A stretch of DNA of 64,000 bases from Dyadobacter fermentans DSM 18053 (GCF_000023125.1 NC_013037.1:1736001-1800000), one strand, 5' to 3'. Positions 1 to 8,926 are shown, numbered from the stretch's first letter. Numbers and translations: made by a program. The notes: generated by a model from the sequence alone, not told the origin.

Positions 1-1719
1 GTCGCGGATCGCGACGGGGTTTTTGGCATTACCCAGGCCGCTACCGAATGAACCGGCATAGTTACCCTGGATATCGTACACCGGGATGATCGGCTGCATG
101 CGGTAAGCCATACCGATACCACCGCCTTCTTCGAGGATACCCGTACGCGGGTTGTTCACGAGGGTAAGCGCGATGTTTTCACCCACGCGGATGTTTTTCG
201 TGATGTTGTACTGGCTGTTGGCGCGGATCGTGTAGCGTTTCAGGAAAGTGTTCATCAGGTTACCCTGCTGGTTGAAATGATTGAACGAAAACAGGTAGTT
301 ACCCTGCTCGCCGCCGCCGCTCACCGAGAGGTTGTGGCTCTGGATCGGCGCATTCTTGAACACCTCGTGGAACCAGTCGGTACCCTGCTTGTTGGCCTTC
401 ACAATGCGGTAAAAGGAGTCCATATCCGCTTTGTCGGTGTAGTTCGGGTTCACGTAATATTTCGAAAGGTCCACGCTGCCTTCTTTCGCACCGGTAGGCA
501 CGATGTAGTCGGGAAGCACAGGCGATTCTCCGCTGCCGTACTGTGGATCGTTGATCGCCGCTCCCGAGTTTTTCAATGCGAGGAATTTCAGGTCGGCCAT
601 TCCCTGCGGCGAAAGAATGTCGTACACATTGCCTTTCGGAACGGTTTGTGTGCCGTAGAACATGTCGTAGCTTACTTTCACTTTGCCCTGGCCACGCTTG
701 GTGGTAATGATCACTACCCCGTTGGAAGCGCGCGAACCGTAAATGGAAGCCGAACCGGCATCTTTCAATACCTGCATCGAAGCCACGTCATTGGGGTTCA
801 GGTTGTTGATATCCTGGGTAGGCACGCCGTCCACCACGAACAATGGCGTGTTGTTTCCGAACGAGTTGATACCGCGGATACGGATCTGCGGCGCTTGTCC
901 CGGCTGGCCGGAAGTAAGGACGGTCACACCGGAGGCACGGCCTTGCAGCTGGTTGCTCAGGTTGGCATTCGGCTGCTCGGTCAGTTCCGATACTTTCACG
1001 ATCGATACCGCACCGGTGAGGTCCTTGCGGCTGGCGGTTCCATAACCTACCACCACCACTTCGTTCAGCAGTTTTTCGTCCTGCGTGAGCGTCACGTCGA
1101 GCACATTCTGGCCTGCGGCTACGTCCACATCTTTGGAAGTAAATCCTACAAAGCTGAATGTAAGGGTCACATTGCCATCCGGCGCGTCGATTTTGTAAGC
1201 GCCGTCGGCATCAGTACCTGTACCGCGGGAGGTGCCTTTCACCACCACCGAAACGCCCGGAAGGAAGGAGCCGCTCGCATCGGTAACCACCCCTGAAATA
1301 GTCCGGTCTACGGTCGCCGACTTGTAGCTTTGCGGGTTCAGCCTTTCGACGGGCATTTTCACCCTTTTCAGGATGATCTGCTTGCCTGAGACTTCAAAAT
1401 CGAGGTTCAAAGGCGTCAGGATGGTTTTCAGCGCGGCGCCCAGCTGTTCCTGCCGGACATTCACGCTTACCTTCCGCTCCGCCTTGATCAGACTGGAACT
1501 GTACAGAAATTTGATTTTAACCTGGTCTTCTATCGCTGACAACACTTTACGGACGTCCTGGTTCTGCACCTGGATCGTCACACGGTTATTCAGGACCTCC
1601 TGCGCTTCGGTAACACCAGCCACGGCCACGGTCGTCAGGAGTGCAGCAATGATGAGTTGCATACAACTGAATCTCATAAGGATCTGCCAATAAGCATAGT
1701 TAGGATACAATTTTTTCAT
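1..1719 (-). CDS. SusC/RagA-type TonB-dependent receptor with STN domain, 3' part outside window
   Basis: Outer-membrane receptor that imports a glycan or other ligand with energy from TonB; only the first 573 codons are in the window. I start it at the ATG at 1717-1719, which gives MKKLYPNYAYWQILM followed by a hydrophobic export signal. Next come an STN (secretin/TonB short N-terminal) domain at about residues 50-110, a carboxypeptidase-regulatory-like domain beginning VDRTISGVVTDASG (about 115-200), the SusC signature NEVVVVGYGT and a plug domain with YGSRASNGVVIITTKRG. The STN domain is the part that signals to FecR, and the FecR and sigma genes lie just upstream on the same strand, so this receptor is probably controlled by ligand-dependent transmembrane signalling. 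The barrel is missing only because of the window edge. Substrate unknown. Confidence 0.95.
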   Translation of the reverse strand, partial: MKKLYPNYAYWQILMRFSCMQLIIAALLTTVAVAGVTEAQEVLNNRVTIQVQNQDVRKVLSAIEDQVKIKFLYSSSLIKAERKVSVNVRQEQLGAALKTILTPLNLDFEVSGKQIILKRVKMPVERLNPQSYKSATVDRTISGVVTDASGSFLPGVSVVVKGTSRGTGTDADGAYKIDAPDGNVTLTFSFVGFTSKDVDVAAGQNVLDVTLTQDEKLLNEVVVVGYGTASRKDLTGAVSIVKVSELTEQPNANLSNQLQGRASGVTVLTSGQPGQAPQIRIRGINSFGNNTPLFVVDGVPTQDINNLNPNDVASMQVLKDAGSASIYGSRASNGVVIITTKRGQGKVKVSYDMFYGTQTVPKGNVYDILSPQGMADLKFLALKNSGAAINDPQYGSGESPVLPDYIVPTGAKEGSVDLSKYYVNPNYTDKADMDSFYRIVKANKQGTDWFHEVFKNAPIQSHNLSVSGGGEQGNYLFSFNHFNQQGNLMNTFLKRYTIRANSQYNITKNIRVGENIALTLVNNPRTGILEEGGGIGMAYRMQPIIPVYDIQGNYAGSFGSGLGNAKNPVAIRD

Positions 1720-1809
1720 AACTTTACTAAGTTTTGTAACATGGAAAATGGGCAAAACGAATCCTCCATCCGCTGGTAACGGATGTAATCGTAATGGGGA
1801 TGAATTCAG

Positions 1810-1844
1810 GGTTGGTGATGGTGCAACATCGCCAACCTTTTTTT
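1810..1844 (+). terminator. Terminator-like hairpin antisense to the FecR-SusC gap
   Basis: An 11-bp stem (GGTTGGTGATG, 1810-1820, with CATCGCCAACC, 1827-1837, one G-T pair) is followed by seven T on the plus strand. The genes here run on the minus strand, so as a terminator it would stop antisense transcription. On the minus strand it is a hairpin in the leader of the receptor mRNA. The gap 1720-1929 holds nothing else I can name. Confidence 0.55.
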
Positions 1845-1929
1845 GTAGGGAAGTTTTGGTTAAATCATAGAAGCAGCAGGGTTAGGGTTGTCAGTTAGGT
1901 TTGTTATGCATTTGGTAAAATCTTGAATT

Positions 1930-3030
1930 TCAATTACATCCGTGACCCGAGATGATCATCCGGCCGTCCACTATCTGAAAATCGGCCTCGATGCCTTTGC
2001 AAATGAGGTCCATCTTTTCATAGAGACTTTCGTTTGTGAAAGAGGCAGTGAGCAGGCATTGGCTGAATAAACGGTCGTCATATACGATGTCGATCCCGTA
2101 CGTTTCCTCGATGTTGCTGAACAGCTGCGCCACCGGCATATCCTGGAATTTCTGCAACGGTGCTGGTAACACCGCCGACACAAGAACTTCCGGTGATTCC
2201 ACCAATTCTTTGCGGATTTGTATCTGATCTCTCGAAAAAAGCACTTTTTGGTTCGGGGTGATGATCGTTCCCGCGAGTTCCGGGGTGGCTATACCCTCGC
2301 ACACTTCGGTGTCGGTGCGGGGAAAAACCGATACTTTGCCGGTCTTGACGCACACTTCCACCTGTTTCGCATCCTCGAACGCCTTTACCATAAAGCTCGT
2401 ACCCAACACCTTGGTGACCAACTCATTGGAATACACCACAAACGGACGCTGGCGGTTTTTGGTTACTGTAAAAAACGCATGTCCCGACAGGTACACTTCG
2501 CGCAATGCATTGTCCATGAATGCCCTGCGATAACTTACGCTGCTTTTAGGCTGCAACAATATCGTGCTGCTATCGGGCAATGTGAGCAGAATCGGTGCGA
2601 TGGTCGTGTTCGTTTGCTCGATTAGTGGCTCTTCCACGGCCGACAACAGTTCTGAATAACTCACATGGTTGTCGTGACGGTTGGGTTTCCGCAGCCAGCC
2701 GATCACTACCAGCACCACCGCAGCGGCCGTGAGTGAAGCGCCCAGCCTGAACCATAACCTCCTCGCCTGCCCGCCGCCCGTCGTTTCCCGCCGGCTCTGG
2801 ATTCCTTCCAACATGGATGCCACCTGGTCGTCTGCCGGGAAATCCTCTTCCATCTGCGATTGTATGCCCAGGAGCAGTGATCTTGCGCCTGCTATTGCTT
2901 CTGATTTTTCGGGGTGTTGCAATAAAAAGTTGTTCCAAAAATCATCGGATTCGCGGTCCGGGGTCAGCACCCAGGACTTGAAATGTCGATCTTCCAGAAA
3001 ATCAGCTAATCCGTAATGATAGTAACTCAT
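1930..3030 (-). CDS. FecR-family anti-sigma factor
   Basis: Inner-membrane regulator that holds the neighbouring ECF sigma factor and receives the signal from the STN domain of the SusC receptor. In 366 residues: a cytoplasmic N-terminal part (1-92), one membrane segment at about 93-113 (rich in A, V, I, ending GWLRK), a periplasmic FecR domain (about 130-275, with the typical LPDSSTILLQPKSSVSY and VLGTSFMVKAF patterns) and a C-terminal DUF4974-type domain (about 295-360). The N-terminus lacks an obvious DUF4880 helix pattern. It lies 88 bp downstream of the sigma gene and 210 bp upstream of the receptor, all on one strand. The family call is secure; partner assignment is from position. Confidence 0.95.
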   Translation of the reverse strand: MSYYHYGLADFLEDRHFKSWVLTPDRESDDFWNNFLLQHPEKSEAIAGARSLLLGIQSQMEEDFPADDQVASMLEGIQSRRETTGGGQARRLWFRLGASLTAAAVVLVVIGWLRKPNRHDNHVSYSELLSAVEEPLIEQTNTTIAPILLTLPDSSTILLQPKSSVSYRRAFMDNALREVYLSGHAFFTVTKNRQRPFVVYSNELVTKVLGTSFMVKAFEDAKQVEVCVKTGKVSVFPRTDTEVCEGIATPELAGTIITPNQKVLFSRDQIQIRKELVESPEVLVSAVLPAPLQKFQDMPVAQLFSNIEETYGIDIVYDDRLFSQCLLTASFTNESLYEKMDLICKGIEADFQIVDGRMIISGHGCN

Positions 3031-3118
3031 CGGATATGATTATTTAATGAAAAAATGTAAACATGGTGCTCATAAGGAAAGAGCAAATGCGAAGGCGGTT
3101 TAACTCGTTTGGCGCGAA

Positions 3119-3712
3119 TTATTTTAGAAGAAAAATGAAAAGGCCGGAAATGGCGGCTGAAATGGTGAGTTGGCGCAGCTTGCTTACTGCCCGCTGCACA
3201 AGGTTGCGCACCGATTGCTCATTGATCGTGAGCATTTCGGAAATTTGTGAGTAGCTGAAATCCTGGTAGTAGCGCAGCATGAGCACCTCATATTGCCGGC
3301 CGGGCAGGCTTTTGAGCCAGGCATCGAGCTCATCCTTTTGCTTCTGGAACTGCTCCGATTCGATGATCTCGCTTTCCTTCGAAAGTTCCACCGGGTGGAA
3401 GCCTTCGTCGATGTATTCCCAGCGCTCATTGAAACGGCCGTTGCCAGCCTTATGAATGCGCCTGCGAAGCGAGCGGAATAGGTAAAAACGGGGAGATTCG
3501 GCGTCGGCCAGGCGGGAGCGGCTTTGCCAGAGATCGATAAACAAATCCTGAACGAGGTCCTCGATCACCGCATCTTCGGTAGCGAGTTTCTTTCCATAAC
3601 TATACAGCACCCGTACATACCGCTGGTAGAGTGCCGTAAATGCCTCTTCATCACCCTGGCGAAAGCGTTGCCAGAGGACTTTATCGTCGTTATCAGTAAA
3701 AGTTGAAGCCAA
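3119..3712 (-). CDS. ECF sigma-70 factor (Bacteroidetes SusC/FecR type)
   Basis: Alternative sigma factor, 197 residues. Region 2 spans about residues 25-70 (ALYQRYVRVLYSYGKKLA, then the DLVQDLFIDLWQSR core) and region 4 about 125-182 (LPGRQYEVLMLRYYQDFSY and a helix-turn-helix ISEMLTINEQSVRNLVQRA). The last dozen residues (AAISGLFIFLLK) are hydrophobic, as in many sigma factors of this group. It heads a sigma-FecR-SusC set on the minus strand, so its likely target is the SusC operon. A TATTTTTG box with an upstream TTG lies just before the ATG at 3710-3712, leaving a short leader. Confidence 0.95.
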   Translation of the reverse strand: MASTFTDNDDKVLWQRFRQGDEEAFTALYQRYVRVLYSYGKKLATEDAVIEDLVQDLFIDLWQSRSRLADAESPRFYLFRSLRRRIHKAGNGRFNERWEYIDEGFHPVELSKESEIIESEQFQKQKDELDAWLKSLPGRQYEVLMLRYYQDFSYSQISEMLTINEQSVRNLVQRAVSKLRQLTISAAISGLFIFLLK

Positions 3713-3735
3713 ATAGTCAGGATTTTTGCTTTGTC

Positions 3736-3767
3736 CAAAAATACTAAAAAATGTTCAAATAGAACAA
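3736..3767 (-). promoter_or_regulatory. Probable promoter of the ECF sigma gene
   Basis: Read on the minus strand, TATTTTTG (3736-3743) fits the Bacteroidota -7 consensus TAnnTTTG, and a TTG (3765-3767) lies 21 bp upstream, within the usual spacing. The start codon of the sigma gene is about 25 bp downstream. Confidence 0.5.
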
Positions 3768-3789
3768 TTTCACTAATAAATCTCACCAT

Positions 3790-3820
3790 ATATTGGCATA
3801 TTGTTATGCAATATTGGCAT
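3790..3820. repeat. Two 10-bp direct repeats two helical turns apart upstream of the sigma gene
   Basis: ATATTGGCAT occurs at 3790-3799 and 3811-3820, 21 bp apart start to start. They lie upstream of the probable sigma promoter and downstream of the hybrid kinase stop codon. The spacing suits binding of a regulator dimer on one face of the helix, but this is inference. Confidence 0.4.
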
Positions 3821-3853
3821 GTTTTGATACATAAATGGCTGGTTACATAGCAA

Positions 3854-6800
3854 TTACGCGGGCAACCACAGGTGAAAAACAGCCCCTTCGCCTGGGTGTG
3901 ATTCGGCAGAAACGTAGCCATTGTGCTGCTCAATGATTTTCTTGACAATGCTCAGCCCGATTCCCGTTCCGGCATATTCCTGCCTGCGGTGTAGCCGCTG
4001 AAACAGCGCGAATATCTTCTCACTAAACTCCGGCTCGAAGCCGATCCCGTTGTCCCGGATCGTGATGTGGTAATAGTCGCCTTCGCGCGGCCCGGTACCG
4101 GCAAGCGGGATGTCCCGTCCGGCCTCGCGGCGGCCGGTGATCCGGATTTCGGGCTTTCCGTTCGAGAATTTGAGCGAGTTGCTGATAAGATTGGAAAACA
4201 GCTGGTTCATTTGCAGCACATTGGCGCGGAGCACGGGCAGGTTTTCGCACACCACCGCCGCCTGCTTTTCCTCGATCGCCAGCTCGAAATCCACGCGAAT
4301 GTCGTCGATGACCTTGTTCAAATCCACCAGTTGCAAGTTTTCGCCATTTTCGGAAAGACGGCTGTACGACAGTACCGACTGGATCAGCTCGCCCATACGC
4401 TGCGATGCGAGGTAAATTTTCTTGAAATAACCCTTCGAAAGGTCGCTATCGAAATCGTTGCGTTCGATGAGGTGAATGAATGTCTGGATCTTGCGCAGCG
4501 GCTCCTGAAGGTCGTGGCTGGCCACGTAGTTGAACGATTCCAGTTCTTTGTTGGCATGGAGCAGGTCTTGTGTCCGCTGGTCCACTTTTCGTTCGAGTTC
4601 CTCCGTGAAAATGCGCTGGTCGTGCGAATCGGAAAACGCGCCGATCCAGTTGATAATGCTGCCCATTTCGTCGCGAATGGGCTCTCCGATGCCGGAATGC
4701 CAGCGGTATTCGCCGGTTTTGCTTCGCAGGCGCACTTCCGCCTTGTAGCCTGCGCCTGTTGCCAGGCTGTATGCCCAGCTTTCTGAAATGGCTTCAAGGT
4801 CGTCCGGGTGGACGATCTGCCGCCAGGAATGCTCGTCTGTCGGCGCCACACCCGAATATTCCATCCATCGCCCCGAAGCGAAAAGCACATGGCCTTTTTC
4901 GTCGGTCATCCACACCAGCTGGGGTAATGTTTCCGTGAGCGTCCTGAACTGCTTTTCGCTCGCTTCGATCTTGCTCCGCGCGCTCGACATGCGCATTTGC
5001 GCCTGCGCCCGCACGATGAGCTCCCTGCTCGAAAACGGCTTTACAATGTAATCATCCGCACCGATCTCGATCCCCTCGATCCTCGACTCCTCTCCTGCCC
5101 GGGCGGTGATCAGGATAATGGGCGTTTGGGCGATCACCGGATCATTTTTCACGGCCTTTAACAATGCAATTCCGTCCATTTCGGGCATCATCACATCGCT
5201 CAACACGAGCGCCGGCCGGTGCCGCCGGATGATTTCGAGGGCTTCCACGCCATTGGAAGCGGTTAAGGTATCGTATTCGCTGCCCAAGAGCGACTGGATG
5301 TGCTGGCGCATGTCGGCATTGTCGTCGGCAATCAGGACGCAATTTTTGCCGCCATTGTCGCACGACTTGTCGCTTCGGGCGGCAAATTGCCCCGCAGCCA
5401 GCAGCGTTTCAGCTTCTTTGATATAAAAATCGGAGATCGCCTCGGCCATTTCCGGGTCTGTTTCGAACACTTGCGACGCGTCCAGGTGCTTGTTGCCAAG
5501 CGGCACGGTTACTGTGAAGCGACTGCCTTTGCCCTCCATGCTCTCCACGCCAATGTCGCCTCCGTGCAAATGCACCAGTTCCCGGATCAGCGACAAGCCT
5601 ATGCCGGTGCCTTCGTAGGTACGCCCGGCCGAGTTTTGCACGCGGTGAAAACGCTCGAACACATGCGGAAGCTCATGCGCGGGAATGCCCACGCCCGTAT
5701 CGCTTACCGCCAGCCGTACGGCCTTCTCCTCCGCGCTCAGTTCCAGTGTGATCGTGCCTTCCAGGGTATATTTGAATGCATTGGACAAAAGATTGAAAAC
5801 CACTTTCTCCCACATCGGCCGGTCTACGTACGCATCGCATTCATCCCCGGCCACCTTCACCTCGAACTGCATACCCGCCTTTTCGATCACCGAACGGAAA
5901 TTGGAAGCCAGGTTTTGGGTGTAAGCCGCCAGGTCCGTCCGCACAAACCGTGCGTGGCCGCGGCCGCCTTCCATTCTGCTGAAATCCAGGAGCGTATTCA
6001 CGAGTTTCAGCAAACGCAGCGCATTGCGGTGGGTCACTTCCACTTTGGCTTTTTCCGCTTCCGACCATTCGGGCGCATTGAGGCGGAGCAATTCTTCAAG
6101 CGGACCGAGCATGAGCATGAGCGGCGTGCGGAACTCGTGGCTGATATTGGTAAAAAACAAGGTCTTGGCCTTGTCCAGCTCTTCCAGCGCACGCAGCCGC
6201 CGCTGTTCTTCTTCGTAGGCCATCACATTGCCGAGGCCCAGCGCAATGCGGTCGGCGATCTGTTGCAGGAAGTTCCGGTAGGCCTCATCCAGCTTTCGGT
6301 AGGGGTTCAATCCCACCGCGAGCAATGCCAGCGGATACTTGCGGCTAGCCGACTGGATGGGCAGGTAAGCCACATACTTCGGCGCTACATCCCAGCCGCC
6401 CCTTGCAAGATCCTCCCATTGTCCGCGGTTGAGGGCTTCGGTGGCTTTGTTATCCTCCACGGCGCGGGCGAAATGCACATAGCGCCCGGCATCTTCCGAT
6501 AGCCGGATTTGCGCGTCGAGCCGGCTGTCCGTTCCCTCCACGCCCGAAGTGGCCACGAGATCGGCGCGCTCGCCGTCCTCGGAGATTTTATACAATACTG
6601 CAAAAGGAAAGTCCAGCACGTTGGCCGACAATGCCCGGCCTACCTGGGCGAAAACCTCCCCTTCGCGCTTCCTTTCGCCCAGCGTATCGAGCTGCTGCAT
6701 GGTTTTGAGCGCGCGCTCGCTGAGAATGCGTTCGGTATCGGCGGTGTTGTAGCAAATGATGCCGGCTGGGCGGCCGTCGTCGCCCAGCACGGGTGTGTAG

Positions 6801-7210
6801 GAGAATGTATAATAAGTTTCCTCGGGAAAACCGCTTCGGACCATGATCAGCAGCCGGGATTCCACATAAGTGCCCTCATCGCGCTGCATTGCCCGCGACA
6901 ACATCGGTTCTATCTCTTTCCAGATGTCTTTCCACACCACCGATGCCGGGTCACCGAGTGCGTGCGGATGCTTTCCCCGGACTATATCAATGTAAGCGTC
7001 GTTGTAAAATTTCAGCAAATTGGGCCCCCATCCTATCCAGATGGGCTGTTTAGAGCTGAGCATGATGCGGATACACGTTCTCAGGCTCTGCGGCCAGCCG
7101 CCCGGACTCCCCAGTTCAGTAGCCGACCAATCGAATTCCCGTATGCGCCGTCCCATTTCACCACCACCCGCCAGAAATTCCAATGCGGTTTGTTCCCTCG
7201 GGTCGGTCAT
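3854..7210 (-). CDS. Hybrid histidine kinase with two kinase cores, PAS, GAF and receiver domains
   Basis: Cytoplasmic signalling protein of 1118 residues without membrane segments. Order: PAS-like domain (about 20-160), GAF-like domain (about 185-330), HisKA with phospho-acceptor His358 in NISHEFRTPL, HATPase (about 465-570, NLLSNAFKY, DTGVGIP, GTGIGLS), receiver domain (about 624-740) with Asp672 in LVLSDVMMPEMDG, PAS domain (about 750-865), second HisKA with His899 in ASHDLQEPL and second HATPase (to the C-terminus, NLISNSLKF, DNGIGF, GTGIGLS). The second kinase core resembles phytochrome-type kinases. Its ATG overlaps the stop codon of the preceding response regulator, so the two are translated together and probably form one phosphorelay. 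The signal is unknown. Confidence 0.95.
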   Translation of the reverse strand: MTDPREQTALEFLAGGGEMGRRIREFDWSATELGSPGGWPQSLRTCIRIMLSSKQPIWIGWGPNLLKFYNDAYIDIVRGKHPHALGDPASVVWKDIWKEIEPMLSRAMQRDEGTYVESRLLIMVRSGFPEETYYTFSYTPVLGDDGRPAGIICYNTADTERILSERALKTMQQLDTLGERKREGEVFAQVGRALSANVLDFPFAVLYKISEDGERADLVATSGVEGTDSRLDAQIRLSEDAGRYVHFARAVEDNKATEALNRGQWEDLARGGWDVAPKYVAYLPIQSASRKYPLALLAVGLNPYRKLDEAYRNFLQQIADRIALGLGNVMAYEEEQRRLRALEELDKAKTLFFTNISHEFRTPLMLMLGPLEELLRLNAPEWSEAEKAKVEVTHRNALRLLKLVNTLLDFSRMEGGRGHARFVRTDLAAYTQNLASNFRSVIEKAGMQFEVKVAGDECDAYVDRPMWEKVVFNLLSNAFKYTLEGTITLELSAEEKAVRLAVSDTGVGIPAHELPHVFERFHRVQNSAGRTYEGTGIGLSLIRELVHLHGGDIGVESMEGKGSRFTVTVPLGNKHLDASQVFETDPEMAEAISDFYIKEAETLLAAGQFAARSDKSCDNGGKNCVLIADDNADMRQHIQSLLGSEYDTLTASNGVEALEIIRRHRPALVLSDVMMPEMDGIALLKAVKNDPVIAQTPIILITARAGEESRIEGIEIGADDYIVKPFSSRELIVRAQAQMRMSSARSKIEASEKQFRTLTETLPQLVWMTDEKGHVLFASGRWMEYSGVAPTDEHSWRQIVHPDDLEAISESWAYSLATGAGYKAEVRLRSKTGEYRWHSGIGEPIRDEMGSIINWIGAFSDSHDQRIFTEELERKVDQRTQDLLHANKELESFNYVASHDLQEPLRKIQTFIHLIERNDFDSDLSKGYFKKIYLASQRMGELIQSVLSYSRLSENGENLQLVDLNKVIDDIRVDFELAIEEKQAAVVCENLPVLRANVLQMNQLFSNLISNSLKFSNGKPEIRITGRREAGRDIPLAGTGPREGDYYHITIRDNGIGFEPEFSEKIFALFQRLHRRQEYAGTGIGLSIVKKIIEQHNGYVSAESHPGEGAVFHLWLPA

Positions 7211-7611
7211 ATGGCAGTCCTTTTATCGATCACATTTATAAAATCTCTTCTGAGCTCTTCAATATCCGGACTCTTCTTCATAAACCCCGATGCCCCCAGC
7301 TCCATGCACCGCGTCACGATCTCCCGCTGGTCCGACGTCGAATACATATAGATCGGCGTTCCGTCCAGCCGTGGGTTTTGTTTCAATTCGGCGAGCAGTT
7401 CCATGCCGTTCATTTTAGGCATGTTGATATCTATAAAAATCAGATTGGGCTTGTAGGCAGGCTCGCCCAGCTTTTGGAGCGCCTGGATGCCATCGCATGC
7501 GAAATCGCAGGCTACATTCGTGCCTGTGTCCTGAATTGTGAGGAGGAAAATTTCCTGGTCGTCGATATCATCATCTACCAGGAGAATCGAAATATTTCCG
7601 GGTGTCTTCAT
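7207..7611 (-). CDS. Single-domain response regulator (CheY-like, Rcp1 type)
   Basis: 134 residues, a receiver domain only: acidic pocket LVDDDIDD (residues 11-18), phospho-acceptor Asp61 in FIDINMPKMNG, conserved Ser/Thr in MYSTSD and Lys in GFMKKS. There is no output domain, so it passes phosphate on or acts by protein contact. Small regulators of this kind usually accompany phytochrome-like kinases, and here it overlaps the hybrid kinase start by four bases (ATGA). It lies first in the pair. Confidence 0.95.
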   Translation of the reverse strand: MKTPGNISILLVDDDIDDQEIFLLTIQDTGTNVACDFACDGIQALQKLGEPAYKPNLIFIDINMPKMNGMELLAELKQNPRLDGTPIYMYSTSDQREIVTRCMELGASGFMKKSPDIEELRRDFINVIDKRTAI

Positions 7612-7953
7612 TTCTTAACTTAATCAGCGCTGTCCGTTTCCACCTGCATTGCATATACGTCGGTGACCGGCACATTATAGGCGTTAATTTTGTAACTGCA
7701 AAAGTTATTCCATTGACCGGCTGAGATTCCGCATTGCCAGATCAACCGATTAAACGGCCCGTGATTCGGCGAGCATCAGGGTACCTGCCTGAACGCGCCT
7801 CAGTGTTGGGAAAAATTTGCACGTATGTCCAATATCGGGGAAAAGTCGACCATTTTTGTAGTAATAATTCAAAATAAATACTACAAGTATCGAATTAATT
7901 AACTTTTCTGTATACTTGCGGACACAACAATTGTTTCCCAACACCTATTATCC
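7612..7953. promoter_or_regulatory. Divergent intergenic region between response regulator and lipoprotein
   Basis: 342 bp, AT-rich near the right end. TATACTTG (7911-7918) is one mismatch from the TAnnTTTG box and lies 35 bp before the lipoprotein ATG. CAAGTAT (7884-7890) and ATACTTG (7912-7918) form an inverted repeat around it and could be an operator. No gene is visible in the region. Confidence 0.35.
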
Positions 7954-8541
7954 ATGAAGAAAAATTTCCTTCGCTTGTGGCTGCTCATGCTCATGACGGC
8001 CGTATCCATGTCGTGCGGCGACGATGATGACAAAACCCCCGAGACGATCCGCCTGGAAGATTCCTGGAAGGACGGCTGGAACGCGCAAAAGGTGCTCGAC
8101 ATTGCCAAGGGGCAACGCCCGGCGCCATCGGTGTACCTGGATGAAAAGTATATCAACTTCCACCTCGCCCAATTCGCCGGCGGAGCCACCTACCTCGTTA
8201 CGAAAAAAGCATTGGACGACTACGGCCGCGACACACTCGGCTATCCCGACAACACCCAGTTTGTGATGACCAAAGCGGAAATGGACGCAATGCTCACCAA
8301 AACCGGAAAGGACATCAGCAAAATTGAGAAAGAATTGGGCATCCCTGCCGACAGCTGGAAAGGCAAGGAAATGGTACGGATTTCGATCCCCGACCCGAAA
8401 ACGCTGAACGTGCGCCTGCCTACCGGCAACGAAATGGGCGCCAACAGCTTATGGCTCCCGGGCGGGCATTTGCCGACGGGCTATTCCGAGGCCGTTGTAA
8501 ACCGCATTCCGAAAGGAAAATACACTGAGACACCACTATAA
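7954..8541 (+). CDS. Secreted lipoprotein of unknown function
   Basis: 195 residues. The N-terminus is a lipoprotein signal (MKKNFLRLWLLMLMTAVSMSC) with Cys21 as the lipidated residue, followed by an acidic GDDDD stretch, which in Bacteroidota resembles the lipoprotein export signal for the cell surface. The rest is soluble, with a WNAQKVLDIAKGQRPAPSVY segment and a Gly/Pro-rich C-terminus (LWLPGGHLPTGYSEAVVNR). I do not recognise a catalytic motif or named domain. The gene is monocistronic: an upstream TATACTTG box and a strong terminator 15 bp downstream frame it. Confidence 0.85.
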   Translation: MKKNFLRLWLLMLMTAVSMSCGDDDDKTPETIRLEDSWKDGWNAQKVLDIAKGQRPAPSVYLDEKYINFHLAQFAGGATYLVTKKALDDYGRDTLGYPDNTQFVMTKAEMDAMLTKTGKDISKIEKELGIPADSWKGKEMVRISIPDPKTLNVRLPTGNEMGANSLWLPGGHLPTGYSEAVVNRIPKGKYTETPL

Positions 8542-8555
8542 CCCATGAAAAAGGA

Positions 8556-8593
8556 GGCGGCGCGTTGGGCGACGCGCCGCCATTCCGTTTTTT
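8556..8593 (+). terminator. Rho-independent terminator after the lipoprotein gene
   Basis: A 10-bp GC-rich stem (GGCGGCGCGT, 8556-8565, with ACGCGCCGCC, 8572-8581) with a six-base loop is followed within six bases by TTTTTT (8588-8593). Confidence 0.8.
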
Positions 8594-8630
8594 ACGACGT
8601 ATATTCAGCCCCGCATAACGCTATTTTTAA

Positions 8631-8855
8631 ATGAAAGAAATTGCCAAAGAGGCCTGGAATTACACTTTGTCGGAGGAGCAGCCGGGGAGCTACGTCCTTT
8701 CGGTCGTGTGTGGCGGTGTGGGCATGTACGACTTTGCCATCCGGCTCACGCCCGCGCAGGCTGCGCGGTACGGGCAGGAAGGAATCGCCTACATTGCCGG
8801 TCTGGCCGCCGACGTTCGCCACGACCAGCGGCCTTTCGAGGCCCAGCGGGCTTAG
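8631..8855 (+). CDS. Small protein of unknown function (74 residues)
   Basis: The ATG-started frame encodes MKEIAKEAWNYTLSEEQPGS and a core LSVVCGGVGMYDFAIRLTPA, ending in DQRPFEAQRA. It has no signal peptide or membrane segment and no domain I recognise. The balanced amino-acid composition, its place between a terminator (8556-8593) and a second terminator (8903-8926), and a short leader argue that it is a real single gene and not a chance frame. Function unknown. Confidence 0.65.
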   Translation: MKEIAKEAWNYTLSEEQPGSYVLSVVCGGVGMYDFAIRLTPAQAARYGQEGIAYIAGLAADVRHDQRPFEAQRA

Positions 8856-8902
8856 TCCCACAGCGGCTTCCTGGGAAATTACAGGTTGATTAACAGACTG
8901 AC

Positions 8903-8926
8903 AAAGGCCCTCGCGGGCCTTTTTTC
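8903..8926 (+). terminator. Rho-independent terminator after the 74-residue gene
   Basis: Stem AAAGGCCC (8903-8910) with GGGCCTTT (8915-8922), four-base loop TCGC, and a run of T continuing from the stem. Confidence 0.8.

Noticed and set aside
277..1296. Plus-strand open frame at the window start
   Set aside because: Antisense to the SusC plug and signalling domains, which read perfectly on the minus strand up to the window edge.
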